A stretch of 64,000 nucleotides of DNA from Haloferula sp. BvORR071 (GTDB lineage: Bacteria > Verrucomicrobiota > Verrucomicrobiia > Verrucomicrobiales > Akkermansiaceae), in contig NZ_BATP01000034.1 of assembly GCF_000739615.1 (NCBI RefSeq), forward strand, positions 124,001 to 188,000, read 5' to 3'. Shown here piece after piece: positions 43,567 through 54,668 of this stretch. Under the pieces are notes generated by a model. That model had not been told where the DNA came from, ran no database searches, and worked only from the letters and a program-made list of their open reading frames with translations. Every line of letters begins with the position of its first letter. The first letter of the stretch is position 1. The position numbers were made by a program, and so were the translations under genes.

Positions 43567-46278
43567 ATGCAAATCCGAGAGATTCTCCTGCTTCACCACT
43601 CTCACACCGACGTCGGCTATACCCACCCGCAGCCGGCCTTCTGGGAGCTCCAGCGGCGCATCATCGACCAGGCGCTCGATCTTTGCGAGAGCACCGCGGA
43701 TTTCCCGGAGGCCTCCGCCGCACGCTGGACTTGTGAGACCACCTGGCCGGTGATGCATTGGCTGAACCGCGCGAAGTCCTCGCAGATCGAACGCTTCCGC
43801 GCCTTGGCCAAGGCCGGCCGGATCTCCGTCGGCGCCTTGCCCATCCACCTTTCACCACTGGCAAATACCCCTCAGTTCGCCCACGGCCTGCGCGCGATGA
43901 AACTCCTGCGCGATGAGCTCGGCGTGCCGATCCGCACCGCGATCAGCCATGATGTGAACGGCGTCCCTTGGCCGCTCACCAACCTCCTGTTAGATGCCGG
44001 TATCGATGCCTTCCTCATGGGCATCAATGTCCACAGCGGCGGCTTCCCCTACCAGCGCCCGCGCTGGATGAACTGGCACAGCCCCGATGGCCGCCCGCTG
44101 CTCACCTACAACGGCATGCACTACAATACCTTCGGCCGCGAAAGCCGCTATGCCGAAGGCAGCACCGATATCATGCAAGAAGGCATCGGTGCCTATCTCC
44201 GCCGCCTAGAAGAGGCCGGGCATCCGCGCCACTTCGTGATGCTCACCTCCACCCATCCGGTCTACAGCGACAACTACCCGCCGGACCCGCTGCTGGTCCA
44301 GATGGTCCGCCGCTGGAACGATGAGGGCCGCTTCCCCGCGATCCGCTTTATCACGCCGGAAGACCTGCTCGACTACTACCACGAGCAGCCCGCAATCCCG
44401 ATTCCGGATGTCCGCGGCGACTGGTCGGACTATTGGAATTTCGGCTCCGCCAGCTCTGCCACCGAGACCCGCGTGAACCGCAATACCGCGCGCCGTCTCG
44501 TGGCCACTGGCCTGCTCCAGACCGCCCTGCCAGTCTGCGAAGACACCACCGTGCGCTCGCTGGATGCTTGGCGCAATCTCTTGCTCTTCGATGAACACAC
44601 CTGGGGACCCGACCGCACCGTACAGTCCGGCAGCTCGGATCCGATCGACGAACAATGGGTGCTCGATGCCGCTTACGCGTGGCGCGCACGCTCGATGACC
44701 GGCCTCCTGTTCCGCGACTCGCTGGACCTCTTGGTCGGGAATCCCACCAACCTCTCTGCTCCCAAGTCCGTCCTCTGCTTCAATCCCTCTCCCCAGCGCC
44801 GCGAGTGCTTCGTCCGCATCCCGAAGACCTGGGCCGATGGCACCTGGCGCCACTGCTCCAGCAACGTCGCCCGTATCGAGGTCGACCGCTTCCTCTGGGA
44901 CGACTCGAATTCCTACCTCAGCGGCCCCTTCATCTTCGAGCCTTGCAGCACCATCTCCCTGCCTGTGGAGAAACTGGTGCCAGCTGAACCATCCGCATCG
45001 CTCAGAACGGAGGGCAACGTGATCGAGACCGAGTTCCATCGCCTCACCTACGATCCGCAGACCGGCTACGCCACCAGCCTCTACGATAAGAAGCTCGGCC
45101 GTGAATTCATCGATGCCGATGCGAAGTGGCCCTTCTTCGGCTTCGTCCACGAGCAGCCGGACCCCAATCACCACGACCTCACCACCGGTGAGCTTGGCCG
45201 CGATGCCTACTACCAGAGCATCTGGGACCTCCTGCACGCTGACATCGACTGCTGGCAATACGATTGGAAGGCGCAGCACCGCGCCGCAGGCAAGCTGCTC
45301 GACCTCCAGATCGAACGTCATGCCGATGGCATCACCCTGGTCACCCGGCGCGAGGCTCCCGGCGTCCAGCACAACAGCGGCGCCACGGGCACCTCGCAGG
45401 GTTTCTTCGCCCACCTGCCCGGCGATCTCATCCAGCGGATCAAGCTCAGTGCCTTGGCACCAGTGGTTGAGCTGACCGCCACCTTCACCAAGGACGAGAA
45501 CCGTTGCGCCGAGGCGATCTACTTCACCTTCCCGCTCAATCTCCCGCAGTGGTCCGCGCACTACGATGCCGCCGGCGTGCCGGTGCGCTGGGATGAGGAA
45601 CAGCTCGAAGGCTCATGCAAGAACTGGGTCACCACCGGCTCCTGGGCCAGTGTCCACAATGCCGAAGCCGGCGTGACGCTTGCGACCCCTGATGCACCCT
45701 TGGTGCAGATCGGTGACTTCGGCTTCGGTCGTCCCCAAGGCTTCGCCCGGAACAACGCGAAGCCGCTGCTGCTCGGCTGGCCGGTGAACAACTACTGGAT
45801 GACCAACTTCCGCCCCTGCCAGCCCGGCTCGATGCGCTTCCGCTACGAACTCCGCACCCACGCTGCCTTCGATCCAGTGCTCTCCACCCGCACCGGCCTC
45901 GATGCCGCTTGCCCGATCGAGGTCCACCCGGTGATGAATGCGGCACCTGTAGCACGCGACTTCCTCCGTGTGGAGAATCCGGCGGTCTTGCCACAGCAGT
46001 TCTCGCCTTGCGACGATAGCACTGGGGACCTGTTGCTGATCCTGCAAAACGTCACCAACCAGACGGTGAGCACCGCGGTTGAACTGCCCGCTTTATCCAA
46101 GTGCCGCGTCTCCGAATCGAATGCGTTGGGAGAGACTGGCCTGCTGCTGGCAGATTCGTCCCGCTTCTCCGTCGAGCTGGCCCCGCGTGCAACGCGGATC
46201 TTGCGGGTCGACGTGGATCGCGGCGCTTCGCCGAATGGCTCACCGCTGCATACCCTCTGGAAGCGCGCGGCTTGCTGA
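43567..46278 (+). CDS. GH38-type alpha-mannosidase-like glycosidase
   Basis: 903 residues from the ATG at 43567 (MQIREILLLHHSHTDVGYTH); upstream in-frame codons to 43477 lack any signal or domain. The zinc-binding H-x-H-x-D motif is H11-S-H13-T-D15. The candidate nucleophile is Asp129 in AISHDVNGVPWPL, followed by LLLDAGIDAFLMGIN. The helical middle and C-terminal beta-sandwich domains are present (RLTYDPQTGYATSLYDKKLG; DAACPIEVHPVMNAAPVARD). The spacing HHSHTDVGYTH resembles the DUF5054-type subgroup of GH38-like proteins, whose substrates are less well known than those of classical alpha-mannosidases. No signal peptide, so probably cytoplasmic, acting on imported mannose-containing oligosaccharides. 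It converges with the DUF1501 gene (9 bases). Confidence 0.88.
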   Translation: MQIREILLLHHSHTDVGYTHPQPAFWELQRRIIDQALDLCESTADFPEASAARWTCETTWPVMHWLNRAKSSQIERFRALAKAGRISVGALPIHLSPLANTPQFAHGLRAMKLLRDELGVPIRTAISHDVNGVPWPLTNLLLDAGIDAFLMGINVHSGGFPYQRPRWMNWHSPDGRPLLTYNGMHYNTFGRESRYAEGSTDIMQEGIGAYLRRLEEAGHPRHFVMLTSTHPVYSDNYPPDPLLVQMVRRWNDEGRFPAIRFITPEDLLDYYHEQPAIPIPDVRGDWSDYWNFGSASSATETRVNRNTARRLVATGLLQTALPVCEDTTVRSLDAWRNLLLFDEHTWGPDRTVQSGSSDPIDEQWVLDAAYAWRARSMTGLLFRDSLDLLVGNPTNLSAPKSVLCFNPSPQRRECFVRIPKTWADGTWRHCSSNVARIEVDRFLWDDSNSYLSGPFIFEPCSTISLPVEKLVPAEPSASLRTEGNVIETEFHRLTYDPQTGYATSLYDKKLGREFIDADAKWPFFGFVHEQPDPNHHDLTTGELGRDAYYQSIWDLLHADIDCWQYDWKAQHRAAGKLLDLQIERHADGITLVTRREAPGVQHNSGATGTSQGFFAHLPGDLIQRIKLSALAPVVELTATFTKDENRCAEAIYFTFPLNLPQWSAHYDAAGVPVRWDEEQLEGSCKNWVTTGSWASVHNAEAGVTLATPDAPLVQIGDFGFGRPQGFARNNAKPLLLGWPVNNYWMTNFRPCQPGSMRFRYELRTHAAFDPVLSTRTGLDAACPIEVHPVMNAAPVARDFLRVENPAVLPQQFSPCDDSTGDLLLILQNVTNQTVSTAVELPALSKCRVSESNALGETGLLLADSSRFSVELAPRATRILRVDVDRGASPNGSPLHTLWKRAAC

Positions 46279-46287
46279 CCTCTTCGC

Positions 46288-47745
46288 TCAGGCGAAGATC
46301 TCCTTCACCACCCTCGCCGGTTCGACCCCGGTGAGGCGTTGGTCGAGACCCTGGAACTTGATGCTGAGACGCTCATGATCCAGCCCCAGTGCATGGAGGA
46401 TCGTCGCATGAAGATCCCGGATATGCACTGGATCGCGCGTGATGTTGAAGCTCATCTCATCCGTCTCCCCATAGCTCAGTCCACCCTTCACCCCCGCACC
46501 CGCCATCCACAGCGAGAAGCATCGCGGATGGTGATCCCGCCCATAGTTCGTCTCAGAGAGCCCGCCCTGACAATAAATCGTCCGCCCGAATTCTCCGCCG
46601 AAGACCACCAGCGTGTCTTCGAGCATCCCGCGCAGCTTGAGGTCCTGGATCAAGCCATAGCACCCTTGGTCCACATCCTTGCATTGCGAGGCCAGGTCGC
46701 GCGGCAGGTTGCTGTGCTGGTCCCAGCCGCGGTGGAAGATCTGCACGAAGCGCACCCCGCGCTCCATCAGGCGGCGCGCCATCATCGCCGAGTTGGCGAA
46801 GGTGCCGCGGGTCTTGCTCTCCGGCCCGTAGAGCGCGTGGACCGCCTCCGGCTCGCCGGACATATCCGCTAGCTCCGGCACCGAGGCCTGCATCCGGTAC
46901 GCCATTTCGTATTGCTGGATCCGGGTCTGGGTCTCCGGATCGCCGACAGCCTCATAGGACTGGCGGTTGAGATCATTGAGCCCGTCTAACATCCGCCGCC
47001 GCACCTCCCGCGAGATCCCGGGCGTATCCTTGAGGAACAGCACCGGATCACCCAGCGAGCGCAGCGCTACCCCGCCATGCTTCCCGGGTAGATAGCCCGC
47101 GCCCCACAAACGCGAGGAGATCGCCTGCACATCCGAATACGGCGACGAATGCGTCGCGTGCAGCACGACGAAGGAAGGCAAATCCTGATTCAGCGAGCCG
47201 AGTCCGTAGGACATCCAGGCTCCCATCGACGGCTTGCCCGATTGCATCGAGCCCGTGCAAATCAACTGGTTCGCCGGCTCATGGTTGATCGCATCCGTGT
47301 GCATCGAGCGGATGACGCACAGGTCATCGGCCATCTTGGCGGTCCACGGCAGCAACTCGCTGACCCAGGCTCCGCACTGGCCATGCTGGGAAAACTTGAA
47401 GATCGTCGGAGCGAGCGGGAATGCCGCTTGCCCGGAGGTCATGCCGGTCAGGCGTTGGCCGCTCTTCTCCAGCCAGTCCTTGAGGTTCTCCTTGAAGCGC
47501 TTCTGCAGCCCGGGCTTGTAGTCGAAGGTATCGAGCTGCGAGGGCGCACCGATCAGTGAGATGTAGATCACCCGCTTGGCCTTCGGCAGGATCTGCGGCA
47601 GCCCGCCACTCAGTGTGCCGGCATCGCCCGATCCTATGGCGCGCTCCATCAGCGAAGCGAGCGCCGCTGCGCCGAGTCCGGTGCCGGACTTGCGGAAGAA
47701 CTGGCGGCGGGTCAGTGCCGCATTGTATTGTTCGATCGGGTTCAT
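46288..47745 (-). CDS. DUF1501 family secreted protein, copy 2
   Basis: 485 residues from the ATG at 47745, which overlaps the upstream stop as ATGA. A twin-arginine leader is clear: [20 protein letters not shown] (Arg13-Arg14). Conserved blocks match copy 1 at 29203: [92 protein letters not shown] and [12 protein letters not shown]. The last residues ([20 protein letters not shown]) are almost the same in both copies. Fold related to the alkaline phosphatase/sulfatase superfamily, activity unknown. The partner of the DUF1553 protein at 47742, with which it must be coexpressed. Confidence 0.9.
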   Translation of the reverse strand: MNPIEQYNAALTRRQFFRKSGTGLGAAALASLMERAIGSGDAGTLSGGLPQILPKAKRVIYISLIGAPSQLDTFDYKPGLQKRFKENLKDWLEKSGQRLTGMTSGQAAFPLAPTIFKFSQHGQCGAWVSELLPWTAKMADDLCVIRSMHTDAINHEPANQLICTGSMQSGKPSMGAWMSYGLGSLNQDLPSFVVLHATHSSPYSDVQAISSRLWGAGYLPGKHGGVALRSLGDPVLFLKDTPGISREVRRRMLDGLNDLNRQSYEAVGDPETQTRIQQYEMAYRMQASVPELADMSGEPEAVHALYGPESKTRGTFANSAMMARRLMERGVRFVQIFHRGWDQHSNLPRDLASQCKDVDQGCYGLIQDLKLRGMLEDTLVVFGGEFGRTIYCQGGLSETNYGRDHHPRCFSLWMAGAGVKGGLSYGETDEMSFNITRDPVHIRDLHATILHALGLDHERLSIKFQGLDQRLTGVEPARVVKEIFA

Positions 47746-50700
47746 CGGGTCACGGCTTCGTCGAGGTTCATGATCTGGCTGGCAACGATGGTCCATGCCG
47801 CGAGCTCAGGGGTATTGAGGGTCGGCGGGGCAGCTGTCGCGCCGGTGGCGAGCAGCTTCTTTGCCTCCTCGGTTTGCGCTCGATAGACTTCCAGCATTTC
47901 GTCGAGCGTCGCCTTCGTGATGCTCCGCTCCTCCGGCTTCAGGCTGCGGTCGATCAGCTTGCCGGTGATGAAGTCGAGACGGCTATCAAAACCGGGCGCA
48001 CTCTCCATCGCCCGCGCCGCCAGCATCTTCGCGGCCTCCACGAACTGCGGGTCGTTGAGCATCACCAGCGCCTGCAAGGGCGTGTTGGTCCGCTCGCGCC
48101 GCACGCAGAAAACCTCGCGGCTCGGCGCGTTGAAGAGCTCCATCGAGGGCGGCGCAGCCGTGCGCTTCCATAGCGTGTAGAGCGAGCGGCGATACAGCGA
48201 TTCGCCGCTGTCCTGCTTGTAGTTCCGCGTGTCCGACTGCTTCATCGCCACCGCTTCCCAGATGCCTTCGGGCTGGTAGGGCCTCACCGGCGGGCCGCCG
48301 ACCTTGTTCACCAGCAGCCCGGAGGCAGAGAGGGCAAGATCGCGCAGTTGCTCGGCATCAAGCCGCACCCGCGGGCCGCGCGACAGCAAGCGGTTGAGAG
48401 GATCCTTCTCCAGTTTCCCGGCATTGGCCGCCGCAGATTGGCGATAAGTCGCCGAAGTCACGAGCAGCTTCATCATGTGGCGGTAATCCCACTTCGAGGC
48501 GATGAACTCGCCGGCCAGCCAATCCAACAATTGCGGGTGAGTCGGGCGCGCACCCATGACCCCGAAGTCCTCGGTGGTCTCGACGATGCCAGTACCAAAG
48601 AAGTAGTACCAAGTCCGGTTCATCGTCACTCGCGCTGGCAAGGGATTCGCCGGATCGACCAGCCAGCGGGCAAGGCCGAGGCGGTTGCGGGGCGCATCCG
48701 CAGCCATCGGCGGCAAGACCGCTGGGGTATTGGGCTCCACCTTCTCGCCCTTGTCGGAATACACGCCACGCGTCAGCACATGGGCGAAGGGCTTGGCATC
48801 CTTCTTCTCCTCCATCACCAGGCAGACGTTCCCTGTTTCCTTCAGCTTGGCCTGCTCGGCCTTCAGGTTGTTGGCGATCTGGCGTAGCTCCCGCGCCGGA
48901 CCATCGGTGGCGGCCAGGTAGTGCTGGAATCCCTGCTCGAGTTGCTCCTTGGTCCGCTTCCCGGCGGGCACTTCCACCAGGCCGCGCAGGACGCTGTCAT
49001 GGGAAATCATGTTGATCTCCGCCGGCGTCAGCAGGCGCCGGTAGAAGCGGAAGTCCTGCAGGGCCACCTTGCCGTTCAATTTCGAATCATTGCCGTTCCG
49101 CGACCCCAGACGGAGCGACACACCGGTGCTAATGTCCCCATCCACCGTGGCCGGGCTGACCGAGCTCTCCTGCCGGATCCCGTCGACATACAAGGTCAGT
49201 GTCTTGGCCGCCGGCTGCGCACCGTCGAAGGTGATCATCACATGGTGCCACACACCCGGCGTGAGCGCTTGGTTGCCCACCAGCTTGTTGGCATTGCCGG
49301 GCCAGGTGTTGATGACATGCGAGGCTGGCCTGCCATTGTCCAGGTACAGGTCCCAGCCGCGGAAGGCCTGCGCCGGATCCATCCGCGCGACCACCGCCCC
49401 GGTGGGAGCGCCTTCGATGCGGATGAAGCCTCCATAGCTGACGGAATCCTTGCGGGAGAAGGACGCGAGATCGCCGAGATCGGTCGGCACATCACTGACC
49501 ACCGGCGCCGGATCGATCGGTCCGGCGATGCGGTTTGGCGGTGCCGGCCACTGCCGTGTGGCTCGCTCGATCGTCCCTTCGATCGTGTTGCCGCTTTCGT
49601 GCAGTGGCAGATGGACGGCGAGGCCGGAGTCGAGCAGGCGGGGGGCCGGGAGGACGGGGTGGCTGAGCCAGCGCTCGAAGTCTGCCCGTGCGAGCGGCTC
49701 ACGCTCGGCGAGTTTGCGTTCATTCTCCGCGATCAAGCCTTGCAGCTCGGTGTAGCGGTCGAGGTTGGCTGGAACCGTCACATTCGGCGGGTGATTGCCA
49801 TTGTTGCCGTCCAGCGCGGACATCGTCGTGTTCCGGAAGAAGGCTGTGAGCGAATAGAACTCCTTCGTCGAAAGCGGATCGAACTTGTGGTCGTGGCAGG
49901 AGGCACAACCGGTGGTCAGGCCCAGCCACACCGCTGCGGTGGTGTCGGTACGATCCTTGGCGTAGATCGCATCGTATTCCTCCGGGATCGCTCCACCCTC
50001 GCCGGTGGTCGCCAGGCAGCGGTTGAATCCCGTCGCCACTTGCTGGTCGAGGGTAGCGTCCGGCAGCAAGTCCCCCGCGATTTGCTCCACCGTGAACTGA
50101 TCCCAAGGCATGTTCTTCTGGAAGGCCCGGATCACCCAGTCGCGGTACGGCCAGATCGCGCGGAAGTTGTCGATGTGGATCCCGTGCGTGTCGGCATAGC
50201 GGGCCGCATCGAGCCAATGGCGGGTGAAATGCTCGGCGCTTGCAGGCGTCGCCAACAAGCGGTCGGCGGCTTCTTCGACTGCTTTCCGCGGGTCCTCGGC
50301 CGATCGCTTGACGAAGACCGCCGTGTCTTCAGCCGAGGGCGGCAGACCTGTTAGGTCCAGGCATAGGCGGCGGTAGAAGCGCTGCAGATCCTCCGGCGGA
50401 TTCGGCTTCAAGCCCTTGGCGGCAAGTTGCTGCGCGACGAAGCGGTCGATCGGGTTGGCGGCGAAGCCCTCGCCATCCTTCGGCGGCTCCGGGTGCTTCA
50501 GCGGCGCAAAGGCCCAGTGGGGTTCATACTTCGCGCCTTGGCGCACCCATTCTTCCAGCAGGGCGATCTCCTGCGGCTTGAGTTCCTTATGGCTATCGCG
50601 CGGCGGCATCACGCCCTCCGCGTCCTTCGGTTTCTTGATCAGCTGGATCAGAAGCGAGGCCTCGGGGTCACCCTTCACGATCACCGGCTTCCCGTTTTCC

Positions 50701-50969
50701 CTTTTCGCGAAGGCCTCGGTCTCGCGGTCGAGGCGCAAGGGCGCTTCAGTCGGCTTCCGGGTTCCGGAGTCCGGGCCATGGCAGTGGTAGCAATTCTCCG
50801 AGAGGATCGGCTGGATGTGCTCGTTGAAGCCGATCACGGCAGGCAGGCTTTCCGTGGCTCCTTGGCAATCAGTTGCAATCAGGATACCGGCCAGCGTAAG
50901 GGCCGCGCGAATGCCGCGCGCGGTGGGCAGGCTGGGGTGGGTGAGTAAGGGATGGCGGCCGGAAACCAT
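47742..50969 (-). CDS. PSCyt1 / DUF1549 / LamG / DUF1553 secreted protein, copy 2
   Basis: 1075 residues from the ATG at 50969; the frame is open to 51002. A hydrophobic N-terminal stretch ([17 protein letters not shown]) serves as an export signal. The PSCyt1 haem site is C60-x2-C63-H64 (CYHCHG). DUF1549 holds [20 protein letters not shown] and a second CxxCH ([12 protein letters not shown]). Unlike copy 1, a LamG/concanavalin-like domain of about 200 residues is inserted before DUF1553 ([48 protein letters not shown]). DUF1553 follows ([40 protein letters not shown]). The LamG insert suggests polysaccharide or glycoprotein binding. It forms a coupled pair with the DUF1501 gene. Confidence 0.9.
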   Translation of the reverse strand: MVSGRHPLLTHPSLPTARGIRAALTLAGILIATDCQGATESLPAVIGFNEHIQPILSENCYHCHGPDSGTRKPTEAPLRLDRETEAFAKRENGKPVIVKGDPEASLLIQLIKKPKDAEGVMPPRDSHKELKPQEIALLEEWVRQGAKYEPHWAFAPLKHPEPPKDGEGFAANPIDRFVAQQLAAKGLKPNPPEDLQRFYRRLCLDLTGLPPSAEDTAVFVKRSAEDPRKAVEEAADRLLATPASAEHFTRHWLDAARYADTHGIHIDNFRAIWPYRDWVIRAFQKNMPWDQFTVEQIAGDLLPDATLDQQVATGFNRCLATTGEGGAIPEEYDAIYAKDRTDTTAAVWLGLTTGCASCHDHKFDPLSTKEFYSLTAFFRNTTMSALDGNNGNHPPNVTVPANLDRYTELQGLIAENERKLAEREPLARADFERWLSHPVLPAPRLLDSGLAVHLPLHESGNTIEGTIERATRQWPAPPNRIAGPIDPAPVVSDVPTDLGDLASFSRKDSVSYGGFIRIEGAPTGAVVARMDPAQAFRGWDLYLDNGRPASHVINTWPGNANKLVGNQALTPGVWHHVMITFDGAQPAAKTLTLYVDGIRQESSVSPATVDGDISTGVSLRLGSRNGNDSKLNGKVALQDFRFYRRLLTPAEINMISHDSVLRGLVEVPAGKRTKEQLEQGFQHYLAATDGPARELRQIANNLKAEQAKLKETGNVCLVMEEKKDAKPFAHVLTRGVYSDKGEKVEPNTPAVLPPMAADAPRNRLGLARWLVDPANPLPARVTMNRTWYYFFGTGIVETTEDFGVMGARPTHPQLLDWLAGEFIASKWDYRHMMKLLVTSATYRQSAAANAGKLEKDPLNRLLSRGPRVRLDAEQLRDLALSASGLLVNKVGGPPVRPYQPEGIWEAVAMKQSDTRNYKQDSGESLYRRSLYTLWKRTAAPPSMELFNAPSREVFCVRRERTNTPLQALVMLNDPQFVEAAKMLAARAMESAPGFDSRLDFITGKLIDRSLKPEERSITKATLDEMLEVYRAQTEEAKKLLATGATAAPPTLNTPELAAWTIVASQIMNLDEAVTR

Positions 50970-51190
50970 GGATAGGAGCGGTGCGGATGCTACGGGGCGC
51001 AAACACGATGGCCGGTGGTGGACCCCGGCTGAAACAGTCTACCCCGGCTCCGGAACCGGGACCGATACTGGGTTGGGGAAAGACTGATACTTGCTTTACC
51101 CCTCCGTGTTCCCTCCTTGCGATCCGGGGGCCTGCCTCTTAGTCCCGATGATCCCCGGACTTCTCGTCCGTGGTCGAATCGACTCCGCCT
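50970..51190. promoter_or_regulatory. Divergent region between DUF1553 copy 2 and the ROK kinase
   Basis: About 220 bases. It must contain promoters for both flanking genes. I see no convincing repeat, operator or terminator in it and no copy of the shared 19-base element. Confidence 0.35.
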
Positions 51191-52186
51191 ATGTCCGATC
51201 TCCGCCCCATCCTCGCCGCCGATCTCGGTGGCACCCTGATCAAGCTTGGCATCGTTTACGGTGGCAGGGTCGTGGCCCGGAAGCTCATCCCCGCTCGCTC
51301 CGACGAGCCGCTTGCCGCGCGCCTGCCGGACTTGGAGAGGGAGTGGGAGATGCTCGCCAAGTCGATTGGCTTCATGGCGACAGCCTGCGGCGGCATCGGC
51401 ATTTCCTTTCCGAGCATCGTCGATTCGGCCTCGGGTCGTGTGCTCACGCACTTCGGCAAGTACACGGACGCACCGCAGCTTGATCTCAAGGAGTGGGCCT
51501 GGTCCTGCTTCCGGCTTCCGCTGGCGATTGAGAATGACGCGCGCGCGGCCTTGATCGGAGAGTGGCGGTGCGGGGCAGGCCGTGGCTGCGATGATTTGGT
51601 GATGATGACGCTGGGCACCGGCATTGGGACCGCCGCCGTCTGCGGAGGCAGGCCCTTGCGCGGCGCCCACGGTCAGGCCTGCGGCGTCGGTGGCCACTTC
51701 ACGCTCAACCACGCAGGTGAAGTGTGTGATGTCTGCGGCAATCTCGGGTGCGCTGAGCACGAAGCTTCCACCGCGGCTCTACCACGCTTGGCGCAGCGTG
51801 AACCGGATTTCCCCGCCAGCGCGCTCGCCCGTGAGACGCGTTTGGACTATGCTGCGGTCTTTCATCACGCCGCGGCTGGCGATGCCTGTGCCCTGCGCCT
51901 GCGCAACGACGCGCTGCGGGTCTGGGGCGCAACGGCGGCGAATCTGGTTCTCGCCTTCGATGTTTCCCGCGTGATCATCGGCGGTGGCATTGCGGAAGCG
52001 CCCGAGCTCGTGCCGGCGATTCGCGATCACATTCATCGCCACGTCAGGTCACCGTGGGGGAAGGTCGAGGTGCTGAAGTCGGAACTCGGTGACGCGGCGG
52101 CCCTCCTCGGCTGCGAGTGGCTCGGCCGTCAGGCCGGGGCTACGGCCTGCGTTCCGGCGGAGGCGCATTGCCTTGCGTCGTGCTAA
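51191..52186 (+). CDS. ROK-family sugar kinase
   Basis: 331 residues from the ATG at 51191 (MSDLRPILAADLGGTLIKLG); an in-frame ATG lies 7 codons upstream. There is no N-terminal helix-turn-helix, so it is a kinase rather than a NagC/XylR-type repressor. The phosphate-binding motif DLGGTLIKLGI, the catalytic Asp in IENDARAALIGEW, the adenosine motif MTLGTGIGTA and the zinc site CDVCGNLGCAE with its upstream His (GGHFTLNHAG) are all in place. ROK kinases phosphorylate glucose, GlcNAc, ManNAc and similar sugars. In this locus GlcNAc or another HexNAc released by GH20 or GH112 is a plausible substrate (inference). Usual family length; first gene of a run with GH36 and BNR genes. Confidence 0.88.
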   Translation: MSDLRPILAADLGGTLIKLGIVYGGRVVARKLIPARSDEPLAARLPDLEREWEMLAKSIGFMATACGGIGISFPSIVDSASGRVLTHFGKYTDAPQLDLKEWAWSCFRLPLAIENDARAALIGEWRCGAGRGCDDLVMMTLGTGIGTAAVCGGRPLRGAHGQACGVGGHFTLNHAGEVCDVCGNLGCAEHEASTAALPRLAQREPDFPASALARETRLDYAAVFHHAAAGDACALRLRNDALRVWGATAANLVLAFDVSRVIIGGGIAEAPELVPAIRDHIHRHVRSPWGKVEVLKSELGDAAALLGCEWLGRQAGATACVPAEAHCLASC

Positions 52187-52282
52187 CCGCGCGCTCTTGG
52201 AGCGGTATCACTCAAGACATTGCTTCACCCGCCTGCGAATTACGCTATGCCTTCGATCGCAGCGGCCGATCTATTTTTCTGC

Positions 52283-54643
52283 ATGAATTTTGCCCGCCTA
52301 TCCTTGCTGTTGATGTTTCAAGGCTCTCTCGCTTTGGGGCAGGAGATTCATACCGATCAAATCGCCTTGGGCTACGACGCAGCCAGCGGCACCTTCTCTG
52401 CGACCGACAGGATCACCGGTCGTTGTTTCGTCAGCCAAGGCCGCCTTGATCGTGTGGAGCCGGGCGCCGTGGCCACCATGAAGGAGACGACCGATCCTGT
52501 TTTCGGTCTCGGTTCACAGCTTGCTATCCCCCATGGCACGGCAGGGGAGACTCGGCTGGAGCTCTATCCGGGCCTGCCCTTCCTGTTAGTCCGCCAGGTC
52601 CTCGCCAATACGGGCGATGAGGAGTTGGATGTCCGCCACGCCGTTCCCGCGACCTTCGCCTTGGACTTGGGCAAGGACTCCTCCGGCTTGGTGACCATGG
52701 GCACGGCCGGGCTCAAGCCAGTCGCGAAGAATCCCGGCTCCTATCTCTTCCTCACGCTCGCCGATCCCGCCACGCGGGAAGGCGTGGTCGCCGGCTGGCT
52801 GACCCATGAGCGTGGCGATGGAGTGTTGTTTTCCAATATCGGCAAGTTGGGGGCTGTGGAATTCAAGGCGCAGATCGACTACGGCCATCTGCGCATCCCT
52901 GCGGGAAAGTCGGAGACCCTGGAGACTCTGCTCATCGGTCACTTTGCCGATGCCCGGGTGGGCGAGGAGCTTTTTGCCGATGTCCTCAAGCGGCAGCACC
53001 ACATCCAGCTCCGGCCCCAGGTCAATGGCTACTGCACCTGGTACAGTGAGGTGGGCGGCCTCACCGATCCCAAGCGCGGGGCCGGTGCCTTGAACGAAAA
53101 GGACATCGTCACCCTTGCTGACTTCGCGGCGAAGGAGCTGAAGCCCTTCGGATTCTCCTTCGTTCAGATCGACGATGAATGGCAGGACGGAGCGACCAAC
53201 CCGGACGGCTCGCGGGTCAATGGCCCGCGCCGCGGCTTCACCCGCCACAAGCCCGATGGGCCCTATCCGTCCGGCATGGCGGCCACTGCCAAAAACCTCG
53301 CCGCTCGCGGCCTCACAACCGGGATCTGGTTTCTGCCCTTCGCCGCCAACCATCAGGACCAGGATTTCCCGAAGGAGTGGTTCATGCAGCGCCGCGATGG
53401 CATGCCTTACGAAACCACCTGGGGCGGCACATCCTTCGATCTTACGCGTCCGGAGGTCCAAGACTACCTGCGCCAGCTCGCTGGAACGATCCGCGGCTGG
53501 GGCATCAAGTATTTCAAGATGGATGGCCTGTGGACCGGTGCCTGTGCCGAGCAGGTCTACGTCAACGACGGCTACCTCGACGACGACCTCGGCAACAACA
53601 AGCCCTTCCATGATCCCAAGGTGACGAACATCGAGGCCCTGCGCCTCGGGCTGAAGACCTTGCGCGAGGGTGCAGGTCCGGATGTCTTCTTCTCCGGCTG
53701 CAATACCAGCCAGAACATGCGCTCGCTCGGCGCCGTGATTGGTCTGGTGGACTCGATGCGAATCGGCCCCGACAACGGCTTCGAGTGGCAGGATTGGCGC
53801 AAGGAGACCATGCACTTCGAAGGCGGCGGCATCATCACCGGCCCCGTCCGCGCCAGCCGCTTGTATTTCCTCCATGGCCGGGTCTGGTGGAACGATCCGG
53901 ATCCGGCCTATGTCCGGCCGGCGGTGAAGCTGGAACACGCGCGCCTGCTGGCATCCTGGATTGCGGTCGCGGGGCAGTTCAATCTCAGCAGCGACTGGCT
54001 GCCAGGCTTGCCGCCGGAGCGTCTTGAGATCCTCAAGCGCTGCATGCCCAGCCATGCCGCCCAAGCGCGTCCGATCGACTATTTCGATACGCCGATGCCC
54101 TCGCAATGGCTGCTCACGGATCCATCGCAATCAAGCCGCCGCGATGTGCTCGGCCTCTACAACTGGGACTCGGAGGATAAGACGCTCGCCTGCGACACGG
54201 CCAAGGCGGGCCTGAAGGCTGGTACCACCTATCACGCCTTCGACTTCTGGGCCAACGCGCCCGCGCCGGACTTTGTGGACCGCTTTGAGTTCGCGGTGCC
54301 CAAGGAATCCTGCCGCATCCTCGCGCTTCGTGCCGTGGAAGACCACCCGGTGCTCGTCAGCACCTCGCGCCACGTGACCCAAGGGATCGTCGATGTCACC
54401 GGCGAAACCTGGAGCGGCTCCACCCTTTCCGCCACCTCCAGGGTAGTCGCTGGCGATGCCTACGAACTCCGCATCGCAGGCCTGAAGAATGGCTGGAAGC
54501 CCGGTGAAGTCCGCGTCTCCGCAGAGGATCAGGCCGCAAATGTCAGCATCGCGCCGCTTCCATCGGAAGATGGATGGCTGCGCGTGAAGATCCTCAGCAA
54601 GGACAGCCGCGAGGTGAAGTGGACGGTCGGCTTTGGGAAATAG
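52283..54643 (+). CDS. Secreted GH36/GH27-like alpha-galactosidase
   Basis: 786 residues from the ATG at 52283, where the signal peptide starts (MNFARLSLLLMFQGSLALGQ); the frame is open upstream to 52220. An N-terminal beta-sandwich (about 25-260) is followed by the catalytic (alpha/beta)8 barrel: GYCTWYSEVGG, FVQIDDEWQDGA, nucleophile Asp414 in KYFKMDGLWTGA and acid/base Asp497 in SMRIGPDNGFEW. C-terminal beta domains end in EVKWTVGFGK. This is the layout of clan GH-D enzymes cutting terminal alpha-galactose (or alpha-GalNAc). Secreted and followed after 25 bases by the BNR gene. The bases just before the start, CTATTTTTCTGCA (52271-52283), partly match the shared upstream element. Confidence 0.87.
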   Translation: MNFARLSLLLMFQGSLALGQEIHTDQIALGYDAASGTFSATDRITGRCFVSQGRLDRVEPGAVATMKETTDPVFGLGSQLAIPHGTAGETRLELYPGLPFLLVRQVLANTGDEELDVRHAVPATFALDLGKDSSGLVTMGTAGLKPVAKNPGSYLFLTLADPATREGVVAGWLTHERGDGVLFSNIGKLGAVEFKAQIDYGHLRIPAGKSETLETLLIGHFADARVGEELFADVLKRQHHIQLRPQVNGYCTWYSEVGGLTDPKRGAGALNEKDIVTLADFAAKELKPFGFSFVQIDDEWQDGATNPDGSRVNGPRRGFTRHKPDGPYPSGMAATAKNLAARGLTTGIWFLPFAANHQDQDFPKEWFMQRRDGMPYETTWGGTSFDLTRPEVQDYLRQLAGTIRGWGIKYFKMDGLWTGACAEQVYVNDGYLDDDLGNNKPFHDPKVTNIEALRLGLKTLREGAGPDVFFSGCNTSQNMRSLGAVIGLVDSMRIGPDNGFEWQDWRKETMHFEGGGIITGPVRASRLYFLHGRVWWNDPDPAYVRPAVKLEHARLLASWIAVAGQFNLSSDWLPGLPPERLEILKRCMPSHAAQARPIDYFDTPMPSQWLLTDPSQSSRRDVLGLYNWDSEDKTLACDTAKAGLKAGTTYHAFDFWANAPAPDFVDRFEFAVPKESCRILALRAVEDHPVLVSTSRHVTQGIVDVTGETWSGSTLSATSRVVAGDAYELRIAGLKNGWKPGEVRVSAEDQAANVSIAPLPSEDGWLRVKILSKDSREVKWTVGFGK

Positions 54644-54668
54644 GTGAAGTGCTGGAAACGAATATCGG

